Below are positions 26,187 through 35,166 of a stretch of DNA of 64,000 nt, in pieces (position 1 is the stretch's first letter; every line of letters starts with the position of its first letter). The stretch is from JANNYA01 sp031409855. GTDB taxonomy: Bacteria; Pseudomonadota; Gammaproteobacteria; Xanthomonadales; SZUA-5. The position numbers and the translations under genes are program-made. Where the stretch lies: NCBI GenBank assembly GCA_031409855.1, contig JANNYA010000199.1, positions 1 to 64,000 of the forward strand, given 5' to 3'. The notes beneath the pieces were generated by a model. That model saw only the letters and a list, made by a program, of their open reading frames with translations. It was not told the origin of the DNA and searched no databases.

Positions 26187-29102
26187 TTACTCGCCGAAAC
26201 CGTCACTAAATATCGTGCCGTTTGGATCCGCTGTAGTAAAGGATCCACCGCTCACGACGGCACCATTTGCACAGGCGTTTTCTGCACGCACACGCCAGTG
26301 GTAAACCGCATTGGCGCGCAGCGCGCGCGTTGGGGTAAAGCTTGCGGCGGACTGATTGACGCTGTTCCAAAGCGTGGCGAAACTCGCGTCGCGCGTGTAT
26401 TCCAAGCGGTAGCTGCGCACATTTGCCGCGGCCGTCCAGCTGAATTGCGGTATCAGCGCTACCCCCGTCACAGCGGCGGCCGGTGTAGTCGTTGTGAAAC
26501 TTCCCGGTACTGCTGCGTAAACATTCATTGACACTGGCAGCTGCACGGAAAAATCAGCACCGGTGGTTAGCACCGTTAACGCGAGCGGTCCCGCCGCTGT
26601 TCCCGCAGCTAATGTGCCGCTGAGAGCACTTGGTGCGCCTACTGCGGTAGGAGTTACAGCGCTTGGTGTGAACAGAATATTGCTGAGCGCTGTTGGCGGG
26701 TTCATAAGCGCCATCGTCGCGGTTTGATCGGCATCCAAGGTGCCGCGCACCGTTATTGGATAAGGGCCAAAATTACTGCCAGCGCAAGCGTCGAGAGTGG
26801 CGACCGGCACGCTGAGCGTTACGCTCGGCGCATTGCGGCAGTTGGTGCAAACTAGGGCGTAATCCTGGCGCGGATTGCCGGGCGTGCCGTTGCCGCTGAG
26901 GGCATCGCCATTCAGTGCGCTGGCGGTAACGGTGATGGTGTGAACTGCGGTGCCAGGTGCGGCGATATAAACGTTTTCTAAGTTTGCCAGCGTATCAGCG
27001 AGCCCGCCCGTTGCGGAGCTGCCTGCGGCGAACACGTTACCCAGGTAGCTGTTTGCCGAGGTCGTTACGGCAAGATCTAAATTATTGACCAAGGCCGGGT
27101 TAGCACTAACCGCTCCGGGTGCGTCTGACCAGCTGAGCGTAATTTTTAGCGGCTTGTTCGGATCGACGGCAATCACGCGTTTCATACGCACACTTCCGAC
27201 CGTGCTCAAAACCTCTTGCTGATCGAAATACAGGCCGTTCACCGTGGTTGCCAGGGTATCCACCAGATTTATCAAGCCCCAGCCCTCATCATTATTAGGG
27301 ATTGGGCGCGAGCCATCAATGTTGTTTGGATCGCCTGGAACGCTGCCCGGAATATCGCGCGCACCGTTGACCAGAACCGATTTGACCATCGCTGGGCTTG
27401 GGTTGCTGCCGAGGTTGTTGCGCCGCCACCATTGCACAGTCAGCGCCGCTGCGCCCGAAGCGCGCGGCGTCGACATACTTGTGCCGCTGCAAAGCGCGTA
27501 GAGATCCGCTGTGCCAGCGATGGCAGTAGAGCAGCTGCCGCCTAATGCGTTGCGCGTTGATGCGGTATTGCTGCCAACGCCGGTCAAGACCGGCAAGATT
27601 CGCCCATCAACCGCTGGCCCGCGACTCGAACCGCTGTTGAGCAAATTTGGGCCAGTGCCGCTGCGGGTCGAGCCCGAATTCGCGACTGACACAATGTTTT
27701 TGGCCTCGTGCGGTGCGGTTAGGCCGGTGCTGCCTGCGTTGCCAGCGGAGAAAAAGACATTGAAAGCTTCTGTGACGTTGGTGGTGGCAAAATCGGCATC
27801 GCGCACCAGCACATCGTATTCGCGGGCGCTGGCGGTATAACCACTGCGCGCGGCACCGTTGTTCCAGCTGTTATTGCTGCCCGAAGCGCCGACTGCAAGT
27901 GCGCTGGTAATTACGGCGGCGTTGCTCAAGGTATTACCCGAGCACACAATGCGCGCGGCCCACAGTTGCGTTCCTGGGGCAACGCCCTGACCGTACAAAA
28001 AGCCAGCCCCGTCTGTTTCAGCAGCGGGGCCACTGCCATCGCCTATTCCGCGCCCTAAAATCGCGCCTGCGACGTGGGTGCCATGGCCGCCACCTGCAGC
28101 ATCATCGCCTGGACTTGAACCCAAGGTGCAGCCTTCAGTCATTCCACCAACCCATGCGGGCGCCAAATCCGGGTGCTCGCGGTCGGCACCCGTGTCGACA
28201 ACCGCCCAGGTCACGCCAGCGCCGGTCAAACCGTTCAGTGGCCCGGCTAAAAATGCCGAATAGCCCGGCATCAATGCTGCGGGCGTGGTGAACGGCTGTG
28301 CCATAATTTGATTCGCAGCCTCATCGTCAATCTGCGCTTCAGGCTCGAAGCTGACGTTGATGACTTGCGGTATTAACAACAGGCGCTCGATGATGCTGGC
28401 ATCAGCGGATACGCGCGCATAGCGCAATTTCTGATCCGGCTGCGCGGCACGCTCTTCTAGCGGTGTGGCCCCTAGACTTTGCATTTGTTTCAGGATGCTA
28501 TTTTGCACGCCGTTGGCGTGAAACATCACAATAATCCGGTCCGAGCGCCCTGCGGCCAGCGCGTTCAAGCTGCGATCGCGCTTAAAGTCGAGATCGAACG
28601 CTGCGATTGCGCGCACTTCAGGTGCACTGCCAGCTTGGCTAAGCGGCGCGCCATAAAGCAAGACTGCGTTATGCGGCAAGTATTGCAGCGCCAAGGCTCC
28701 TTGAGTTTCCAGCGCCGTAATCCACGGTTGTTTTGCTGGGCCAAAAAACTGCACCACCTGCAAGCCCCGGCCCGCACTGTCCAACACCGGCAGGGACGAA
28801 CTTGCAGTCAGGTCGCGCTCTATGTCACCGATGCGAACCGTTTTCCCTTGCGCCAACTGCGCGCTTATTCCGGCGGCGCGTGCTGCGCTTTCCTCCATCC
28901 AAACCCAATGAAAACTGCCGTAGTCAATGGCGTGCTCTGTGCCGGATAACGAACGCGCTTGCTGCGCGTCAATACGATACGGTGCCGAGGCGGCAATGGC
29001 TGTAGTGCAAATTAGGCTGCAAGCTAGGCTAAGTAGAGTAGGGGCAATGCGCACGGTGACACCGAAATCGGGATGGGAGCCTGATACTACTAAATGCGGC
29101 AT
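26187..29102 (-). CDS. Secreted S8 (subtilisin-like) serine protease with DGF tail
   Basis: A 971-residue exported protease. Signal peptide to about residue 38 (ICTTAIAASA), a long propeptide-like region, then a peptidase S8 domain with D303 in AVVDTGADREH, H340 in GHGTHVAG and S543 in SGTSMSTPRASG. After a P-domain-like region come a Cys-containing beta domain (VATLDACAG), a fibronectin-III-like domain (YRLEYTRDASFATLW, YHWRVRAENAC) and the tail TIFSDGFGE. The last two domains and the tail are homologous to those of the protease at 3.5-5.7 kb. A GTG at 29054 would give a tighter signal peptide than the ATG at 29102; I keep the ATG with low certainty. Confidence 0.9.
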   Translation of the reverse strand: MPHLVVSGSHPDFGVTVRIAPTLLSLACSLICTTAIAASAPYRIDAQQARSLSGTEHAIDYGSFHWVWMEESAARAAGISAQLAQGKTVRIGDIERDLTASSSLPVLDSAGRGLQVVQFFGPAKQPWITALETQGALALQYLPHNAVLLYGAPLSQAGSAPEVRAIAAFDLDFKRDRSLNALAAGRSDRIIVMFHANGVQNSILKQMQSLGATPLEERAAQPDQKLRYARVSADASIIERLLLIPQVINVSFEPEAQIDDEAANQIMAQPFTTPAALMPGYSAFLAGPLNGLTGAGVTWAVVDTGADREHPDLAPAWVGGMTEGCTLGSSPGDDAAGGGHGTHVAGAILGRGIGDGSGPAAETDGAGFLYGQGVAPGTQLWAARIVCSGNTLSNAAVITSALAVGASGSNNSWNNGAARSGYTASAREYDVLVRDADFATTNVTEAFNVFFSAGNAGSTGLTAPHEAKNIVSVANSGSTRSGTGPNLLNSGSSRGPAVDGRILPVLTGVGSNTASTRNALGGSCSTAIAGTADLYALCSGTSMSTPRASGAAALTVQWWRRNNLGSNPSPAMVKSVLVNGARDIPGSVPGDPNNIDGSRPIPNNDEGWGLINLVDTLATTVNGLYFDQQEVLSTVGSVRMKRVIAVDPNKPLKITLSWSDAPGAVSANPALVNNLDLAVTTSANSYLGNVFAAGSSATGGLADTLANLENVYIAAPGTAVHTITVTASALNGDALSGNGTPGNPRQDYALVCTNCRNAPSVTLSVPVATLDACAGSNFGPYPITVRGTLDADQTATMALMNPPTALSNILFTPSAVTPTAVGAPSALSGTLAAGTAAGPLALTVLTTGADFSVQLPVSMNVYAAVPGSFTTTTPAAAVTGVALIPQFSWTAAANVRSYRLEYTRDASFATLWNSVNQSAASFTPTRALRANAVYHWRVRAENACANGAVVSGGSFTTADPNGTIFSDGFGE

Positions 29103-29144
29103 CGATTGCGTGTCAAATTTCCCCGATTTACGGTTAAAATTGCA

Positions 29145-29169
29145 TAAAAAAGCCCGGAATCATCCGGGC
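29145..29169 (-). terminator. Rho-independent terminator, minus strand
   Basis: A 7-base-pair stem (GCCCGGA / TCCGGGC) with ATCA loop, preceded on the plus strand by an A run (T run on the minus transcript). It ends the BPSS1780-type gene. Confidence 0.75.
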
Positions 29170-29198
29170 CTAGGTTTACAACATGTCAAAGCAAAACC

Positions 29199-29963
29199 TC
29201 ACCAACCCGGTGCACCTGGAGGCGGTGGTGGCGCTGACATTTGACCAAGCTTGGCAACATCAGGTTGGAACACATCGAGGTAGGCGCGGTAAGCAGCTAC
29301 GGAAATGACCGGGTAAATTAAGGTCATAAACAAGATCTGCCCAATAAGAGGAATGAACATAAGCACAAAACCGACAAGCCAGATTGCAAGGCCGCAGGCA
29401 AGAAATACCAGCATCGCACCTATATTTTTCATAGATGCCGCCAAAGATTCTTTCAATGCATCAATTGCGTTAACGTTGTCAAACATGATGCGCGATACCG
29501 CAAAGAACATCATTGCAAACAGCGCCAGGCCCACTGGAATTGCAATTAAAAATACCAAGCCTATTGTGCCCATCAAGCCGGCAAAAGCAGCTGGACTTAT
29601 GTTGCCACTACCGCCCGCGGATCCAATGGCTGCCAAGATCGCGCCACCACCGAGCACAAAAGCCAGAATCAACATGACGATGCCAAAAACTAACGGCAGT
29701 AAACAAAGAATAATCAATGGCCCGGCGCGTGTCTGCAGCCCAGAAAATAAATCGCCTACTTCTGGCATTTGCCCAGCATCTAACTTACGAACGGCCTGCT
29801 GTACACCTGCTTGCAGCGCAGGATTGAGTAAAGTGGTGATAAAGTTGAGTATCGGTATCCCCCACGCCAAACCCATCACTAAAAATACGGCGGGTGCTTT
29901 GAATACGGTCTCAAAGCCACTTTTCCACCATTCAAAACCGCGACTTGCTTCCACTGATCTCAC
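29199..29963 (-). CDS. BPSS1780-family membrane protein
   Basis: A 254-residue polytopic inner-membrane protein of unknown function. The opening VEASRGFEWWKSGFE and the later ISVAAYRAYLDVF are typical of the BPSS1780 family, which has about five to six membrane helices; they are visible at roughly 25-45, 85-112, 125-155, 183-205 and 207-228. The tail is a Pro/Gly-rich APPPPPGAPGW. Start is a GTG with an AAGGAGA site. No partner is adjacent. Confidence 0.8.
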   Translation of the reverse strand: MRSVEASRGFEWWKSGFETVFKAPAVFLVMGLAWGIPILNFITTLLNPALQAGVQQAVRKLDAGQMPEVGDLFSGLQTRAGPLIILCLLPLVFGIVMLILAFVLGGGAILAAIGSAGGSGNISPAAFAGLMGTIGLVFLIAIPVGLALFAMMFFAVSRIMFDNVNAIDALKESLAASMKNIGAMLVFLACGLAIWLVGFVLMFIPLIGQILFMTLIYPVISVAAYRAYLDVFQPDVAKLGQMSAPPPPPGAPGW

Positions 29964-30206
29964 TGGACGTTCTCCTTCGTTGGTCGATTAACTACGTTTT
30001 GTTGATTTGGATTTGCCTATGCAAACCAAAGCCTACGCCTGAGATTACTCTGCAAAGGCGTTCAGTAGAAAGGTGTTCCCCAAAATTTATGCGTTTTTTG
30101 ATGCGGCTTGCTTAAACAAGAGCTTGCGTGGCCCCGGTTCACATTGTGTGTTCAGCAAATACTCGTTACGTTCGCCGCCTTCGATTGCATTTTAAAGACT
30201 CTCACC

Positions 30207-31919
30207 ATGCGCCTGAGCCAATTTCACTTAAATACCTATAAAGAAAGCCCAAGCGACGCGGAAGTGATGAGCCAAAAGCTGATGCTGCGTACCGGCATGA
30301 TTCGCAAACTTTCCGGCGGTATTTATACCTGGTCACCGTTGGGCTTGCGGGTATTGCGCAAAGTCGAGGGCATCGTGCGCGAGGAGATGGACCGCGCTGG
30401 TGCGCTGGAAATCTTGATGCCGGCAGTGGCGCCGAAAGAGCTGTGGGAGGAAACCGGGCGCTGGGATCAGTTTGGCGCGCAGCTACTAAAAATGACGGAC
30501 CGCGCGGGCCGCGAGTTTTGCTTTGGCCCGACACACGAAGAAGTCGTGACTGATTTCGCCCGTAATGAGCTGAAAAGCTACAAACAGCTGCCGAAAAATT
30601 TCTATCAAATCCAAATGAAGTTTCGCGATGAAATTCGCCCACGATTTGGCGTGATGCGCGGCCGCGAATTTTTAATGAAAGACGCTTATTCCTTCCATTT
30701 GGACGAAGCGGGCCTGGTGCGCGAGTACCAAAACATGTTCGACACCTACAGCCGCATCTTCACGCGTTTGGGGCTGAAATTTCGGGCGGTGCAGGCCGAC
30801 ACCGGTGCCATCGGCGGCAGCGGCAGCCATGAATTTCACGTGATGGCAAGCTCCGGTGAGGACGCGTTAGCCTATTGCGAGGATTCTGATTTTGCCGCGA
30901 ACGTGGAAATGGCGGAAGCGATTTGCGCCGATACACGCTTAGCCGCCACCCAAACGATGGAGAAAGTCAGCACACCAAAACAAACTACGTGCAGCGATGT
31001 CGCGGCACTCCTGGGCATTGATATCAAACGCACGGTAAAAGCGGTCGCCGTGGTGCGCACCGACAACAAATTTGCCCTGGTGCTGGTGCGTGGCGATCAC
31101 ACTGTCAATGACATTAAGTTGAGTAAGCTCAGCGGTATGGCGGATTTCCGCTTGGCGACTGAGGCTGAAATACGTGAAACCATGGGCTGTGTGCCGGGCT
31201 TTATCGGGCCGGTCAAAAGCAAACTGCCGATCATGGTGATTAGTGACCGCACCGTGGCTGCGATGAGCGATTTTGTCTGTGGCGCGAACGAGGCCAAGTT
31301 CCATTTGCAGGGCGTGAATTTTGGCCGGGATTTGCCCGAAGCGGATCTGATTGCGGACGTGCGCAATGTCATTGACGGCGATCTTTCCCCAGATGGCAAA
31401 GGTGTGTTGAGTATCGCGCGCGGTATTGAAGTCGGACATGTGTTTCAGCTCGGACAAAAGTATGCGCAGGCGATGAATGCGACGGTGTTGGACGATCAGC
31501 AAAAAGCAGCGGTGATGTACATGGGCTGCTACGGCATTGGCGTGTCACGCATAGTCGGTGCCGCAATTGAGCAAAATTTTGACGAGCGCGGCATGATTTG
31601 GCCGGCCGCCATCGCGCCGTTTTATATTTCGGTTTTGCCGATGAATGCGCACACGAGCGAATCGGTAAAAGTGGCGGCTGAAGCGCTGTATCAAGAACTA
31701 AGTGCCGCAGGTTTTGATGTGCTGCTGGATGATCGCAACGCGCGCGCGGGCGTGATGTTCGCGGATCAGGAATTGGTGGGCATTCCGCATCGCGTGGTGG
31801 TCGGTGAAAAAGGTTTGGATGCGGGCACAGTGGAATACAAAGGCCGTCGCGATGCTGAGTCTAAGAATATTCCGCGCGCAGAGTTCGTAGCGTGGCTCAA
31901 GGCATTGCGCGGCGCATGA
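30207..31919 (+). CDS. proS: Prolyl-tRNA synthetase
   Basis: A 570-residue class II aminoacyl-tRNA synthetase of the bacterial type, with the YbaK-like editing insert at about residues 225-390 that clears Ala-tRNA(Pro). The class II motifs are visible: FRDEIRPRFGVMRGREF (motif 2) and YGIGVSRI (motif 3 region), with an anticodon-binding domain at the C-terminus. The ATG at 30207 (MRLSQF) is the normal family start; the frame upstream is unlikely coding. sufE begins within its stop codon. Confidence 0.97.
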   Translation: MRLSQFHLNTYKESPSDAEVMSQKLMLRTGMIRKLSGGIYTWSPLGLRVLRKVEGIVREEMDRAGALEILMPAVAPKELWEETGRWDQFGAQLLKMTDRAGREFCFGPTHEEVVTDFARNELKSYKQLPKNFYQIQMKFRDEIRPRFGVMRGREFLMKDAYSFHLDEAGLVREYQNMFDTYSRIFTRLGLKFRAVQADTGAIGGSGSHEFHVMASSGEDALAYCEDSDFAANVEMAEAICADTRLAATQTMEKVSTPKQTTCSDVAALLGIDIKRTVKAVAVVRTDNKFALVLVRGDHTVNDIKLSKLSGMADFRLATEAEIRETMGCVPGFIGPVKSKLPIMVISDRTVAAMSDFVCGANEAKFHLQGVNFGRDLPEADLIADVRNVIDGDLSPDGKGVLSIARGIEVGHVFQLGQKYAQAMNATVLDDQQKAAVMYMGCYGIGVSRIVGAAIEQNFDERGMIWPAAIAPFYISVLPMNAHTSESVKVAAEALYQELSAAGFDVLLDDRNARAGVMFADQELVGIPHRVVVGEKGLDAGTVEYKGRRDAESKNIPRAEFVAWLKALRGA

Positions 31920-32359
31920 AGCAGCCTGAAGCCGCGCAAGCCCTTGTTCAATCGGACGATGTTCAGCAAGAAATCGTCGATGATTTCGCGATGTTTTCCG
32001 ACTGGTCAGAACGCTATCAATATCTGATTGATCTGGCGAAAGCCTTGCCCGTGTTTCCAGAAGCCTTAAAAACTGAGGCGAATTTGCTCAAAGGTTGCCA
32101 AAGCCAAGTATTTGTCCACTTTGGGCCTGGGCAAGAACGCTTAGAAATTCAGGCGATTAGCGATTCCAGCATTGTCTCGGGGCTGATTTCACTCGTGCTG
32201 CGGGTTTACAGCGGCCACAGCCCACTGGAAATTCTGGCGACAGAGCCGCGCTTTATCGATGGCATCGGTTTGAGCAAAAATTTGTCGATTACGCGTAAAA
32301 ATGGGCTGGCGGCGTTGATCGCTAAAATTAAGGCGGAGGCGGCGCTGCGCGTGGCTTAA
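31916..32359 (+). CDS. sufE: SufE-family cysteine desulfuration protein
   Basis: A 147-residue protein that takes sulfur as a persulfide from a cysteine desulfurase (SufS type) and hands it to Fe-S assembly. The key Cys is C61 in LLKGCQSQV, equivalent to C51 of E. coli SufE. The ATG overlaps the proS stop (ATGA), which suggests coupled translation. No other suf genes are in the window. Confidence 0.93.
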   Translation: MKQPEAAQALVQSDDVQQEIVDDFAMFSDWSERYQYLIDLAKALPVFPEALKTEANLLKGCQSQVFVHFGPGQERLEIQAISDSSIVSGLISLVLRVYSGHSPLEILATEPRFIDGIGLSKNLSITRKNGLAALIAKIKAEAALRVA

Positions 32360-32458
32360 TTGTGGCTGTAATTGCATGCGATCTAAGCACGGCGCGCTTC
32401 GTTTGGTTGTTTTGGGTATCAGGTTGGTTCGTGCCGCCATTCAAACTATAATCCAACC

Positions 32459-33127
32459 ATGCTGATCTTCTTTCTAATTTTGTTGTTCGCAATTATTTTT
32501 GCGCCCCAGCTTTGGGTCAAACACACCCTAAAAAAGTATCACCAGCCGCCAGATCGCTATCGTGGCAGCGGCGCTGAACTTGCGCGCATGCTGCTGGATC
32601 AGGAAAACTTAGCGCACGTCAGCGTGGAAAAAACGGATCGCGGCGATCACTACGATCCGATCAAAAAAGCGGTGCGGCTTTCACCTGAGTGTTTTGATGC
32701 GCGTTCGCTCACGGCAATTACGGTAGCAGCGCACGAAGTTGGGCATGCGCTGCAGGATCGGGACGCCGACCCGCGTCTGCGTGTGCGAACCTCGCTTGCG
32801 GTGGTGATGGGCAAACTGCAACCGCTTAATGTTGGTTTTTTACTGGTGGGCTCAGTTTTGGCGACGGTTTTGGGTAGCCCGCGGCTGATCGCGCTGATCG
32901 TCATTGCAGCGCTGGCTATTCAAATGCTGGGCACCGTGCTTAATCTGATAACGCTGCCAATGGAGTGGAACGCGAGTTTTGGCCGCGCTTTGCCCATGCT
33001 GCAAGCGCACAAAATTTTGATTGAAGGCGACCAGCGCCACGCTCGTCGTATTCTGAGGGCAGCGGCGCTAACTTATGTCGCTGCCAGCCTGATCTCGCTG
33101 TTGTTTTTACTGCGCTGGGTGCGTTGA
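32459..33127 (+). CDS. Membrane zinc metallopeptidase (YugP-like)
   Basis: A 222-residue membrane protein of the neutral zinc metallopeptidase family. An N-terminal hydrophobic anchor (1-20) is followed by the HExxH motif HEVGH at 92-96 in VAAHEVGHALQD and then hydrophobic segments at about 112-160 and 200-220. The substrate of this family is unknown. It begins 99 bases after sufE. Confidence 0.88.
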   Translation: MLIFFLILLFAIIFAPQLWVKHTLKKYHQPPDRYRGSGAELARMLLDQENLAHVSVEKTDRGDHYDPIKKAVRLSPECFDARSLTAITVAAHEVGHALQDRDADPRLRVRTSLAVVMGKLQPLNVGFLLVGSVLATVLGSPRLIALIVIAALAIQMLGTVLNLITLPMEWNASFGRALPMLQAHKILIEGDQRHARRILRAAALTYVAASLISLLFLLRWVR

Positions 33128-33132
33128 GCGCA

Positions 33133-34059
33133 TTAGGCCAGGATCTTTGTATACAGCGGTATTCCTACAATGACATTGAACGGGAACGTGATGGCTAGGG
33201 CCAAGGTGATAGAGAGGTGATGCCGTGCCTCGGGTATTGCAATGCGCATGGCCGCTGGCACCGCAATGTAGGAAGCGCTGGCTCCTAACGTTGCAATAAT
33301 CACGACACCGCCTGAAGAAAGCCCTGCCGCCATGCCAGCAAGCGCACCCAGTGCCGCACCAAACAGTGGCATGAGCGTGCCAAACGCCAACAGGAAGAAA
33401 CCAACTTCGCGCAACTCCTTAATGCGCGATGCCGCGATAAAGCCCATTTCAACAAGGAATAGTGCCAAGGCCCCTTTGAATAGATCAATGAATACCGGGG
33501 CGATTGGCGCTACTCCTGAGGGCCCAGCCAGAAAGCCGATTAGCAAACCGCCGCCCATCAGCAATATTCCCTTATTCAAGAACACCTCATGCGCCAAACT
33601 GGCGCCGCCACCTTGGCCGACACCGGCTCTACGTGCCAGCCAGATTCCTATGCCGATGGCGGGCATTTCCAATAGCACAACGAAAACTGGCAGATAAGCC
33701 TCATAAGAAATTTCGAGGCTATCGAGGTGTGCGATGCCAACCGCAAACGTAGCAACACTGACGGAGCCGTAATGCGCCGCTATGCTCGCTGCGTCAGCCG
33801 CAGGCAAACCGCCTAGCTTGCGAAGCACCGGGTAGGCCACAAATGGCAACACGAATCCCAAAGCAACCACAGGTATCGCTTGCAGCAGCACATCTCCGAG
33901 TGGAAAGCGCGCCAACTCAATGCCGCCTTTCAATCCCAATGCAATCAACAAATACAGGGTTAAGGTTTCATACAAATCGGCGGGCAATCGAAAATCGGCG
34001 CGCACCAGTCCAGCAAAGGCACCGAGCCCGAAGAACAAGATAATCACGTCAATATTCAA
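33133..34059 (-). CDS. SbtA-like sodium-dependent bicarbonate transporter
   Basis: A 308-residue polytopic protein of the SbtA/DUF897 family (about ten helices). Recognisable segments are GLKGGIEL, the AAHYGSVSVATFAVG loop and ISYEAYLPVFVVLLEMPAIG. Cyanobacterial SbtA imports bicarbonate with sodium; proteobacterial members are less well studied. The start is a TTG with a well-spaced GAGG; a GTG twelve bases inside is the alternative. It ends only five bases from the opposite Zn-peptidase gene. Confidence 0.85.
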   Translation of the reverse strand: MNIDVIILFFGLGAFAGLVRADFRLPADLYETLTLYLLIALGLKGGIELARFPLGDVLLQAIPVVALGFVLPFVAYPVLRKLGGLPAADAASIAAHYGSVSVATFAVGIAHLDSLEISYEAYLPVFVVLLEMPAIGIGIWLARRAGVGQGGGASLAHEVFLNKGILLMGGGLLIGFLAGPSGVAPIAPVFIDLFKGALALFLVEMGFIAASRIKELREVGFFLLAFGTLMPLFGAALGALAGMAAGLSSGGVVIIATLGASASYIAVPAAMRIAIPEARHHLSITLALAITFPFNVIVGIPLYTKILA

Positions 34060-34132
34060 GCAGTCTGCCTCGCGAACGCATCAAATTCAGGGTGGGCGGC
34101 TAAAAATAATTGGCGTCATCAACCACCATAGC

Positions 34133-34873
34133 CTAGAAACTAATAAACATACCGCCATTGACTGGGATATTCGCGCCAGTGATGAACCCGGCCTCTTCGG
34201 CGACCAAAAATTCGACGGTGCGCGCTATTTCTGCGGGCTCACCGATGCGACCGACGGGAATCGTGGCGATAATTTGCTCACGCACGGCTTCGGGAATGGA
34301 CATTACCATCGCGGTACGGCAATAACCGGGGGAAACGCTGTTGACCGTGACGCCTTTGCGCGCCACTTCTTTTGCCAGCGCCATGGTGAAGCCGTGGATC
34401 CCGGCTTTGCTGGCGGAATAGTTGGTCTGCCCAAACTGGCCGGTGGAGCCATTGACCGAGCTGATATTGACGATGCGGCCAAAGCCACGTTCGCACATGC
34501 CATCAATAAACTGGCGGGTGACGTTAAATGCGCCGTCCAAATTGACCTTCAGCACATCCATCCAAGCCTGCGCGGGCATTTTGCGAAAGGTCATGTCTTT
34601 GGTGATGCCGGCGGAGTTGACGACGATATCGACTGCACCATGCGCCGCGTGCACGCGCGCGGCAAATTCGGCGCAGGCGTCAAAATCGGCGACATTGATT
34701 GCTTCAAAACTAATTCTGTCGCCAAACTCCGCGACCTCGGCCTTAAATTGTTCAACGCGCTCGGCACGCGCGGCCAAATCGGCGGCGATGACCTTCATAC
34801 CCCGGGCTGCAAGCGCCTTGCAGATAGCACTCCCTAAGCCACCAATTCCACCTGTAACGACTGCTGTGCGCAT
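34133..34873 (-). CDS. phaB: Acetoacetyl-CoA reductase, PhaB-like (copy 2)
   Basis: A 246-residue short-chain dehydrogenase paralogous to the gene at 20.8-21.5 kb. The loop is TGGIGGLG, and the catalytic Ser, Tyr and Lys lie in ISSVNGSTGQFGQTNYSASK, closer to the classical PhaB sequence than copy 1 (ISSVNG and GQTNYS). Note NSAG instead of NNAG after strand four. AAAGGC precedes the ATG. It follows the SbtA-like gene on the same strand with a gap of 73 bases, but order means it is transcribed first. Confidence 0.85.
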   Translation of the reverse strand: MRTAVVTGGIGGLGSAICKALAARGMKVIAADLAARAERVEQFKAEVAEFGDRISFEAINVADFDACAEFAARVHAAHGAVDIVVNSAGITKDMTFRKMPAQAWMDVLKVNLDGAFNVTRQFIDGMCERGFGRIVNISSVNGSTGQFGQTNYSASKAGIHGFTMALAKEVARKGVTVNSVSPGYCRTAMVMSIPEAVREQIIATIPVGRIGEPAEIARTVEFLVAEEAGFITGANIPVNGGMFISF

Positions 34874-35166
34874 AAATTGCCTTTAACTAAACTGTAAAGG
34901 CCAGAACCTTACACAAAATTGTGCGGTGCGTCATAGCTGAAAGTCACTAAAAATGGCTTTTTTCGTAAATTGTTGCGGCAGCGCGGCATAATTGCTTTCG
35001 TTTGGCTCAGGCAAGAACATTAAATTGCGCCAACAAAGTTTCATGACCCTGATTCACTTTTCTCCCTGCCTTAATTTTCTTAGGTGTTTTCACTCAAGCA
35101 TTCAACAGAGAAGCACGGCAGCAAAGTAAGCTCAGCGTTTTTATGCGCGGCAATAAAGGAAGCACC

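Noticed and set aside
29353..29991. 212-codon plus-strand frame opposite the BPSS1780-type gene
   Set aside because: Composition (Pro/Lys/Ile-rich) is that of a complement of a hydrophobic membrane protein, and the opposite strand has a good start site and family match.
33920..34837. 305-codon plus-strand frame overlapping the SbtA-like and second PhaB-like genes
   Set aside because: Antisense to two recognised genes on the minus strand; its Asp/Gly/His-rich translation has no recognisable domain and no ribosome binding site.
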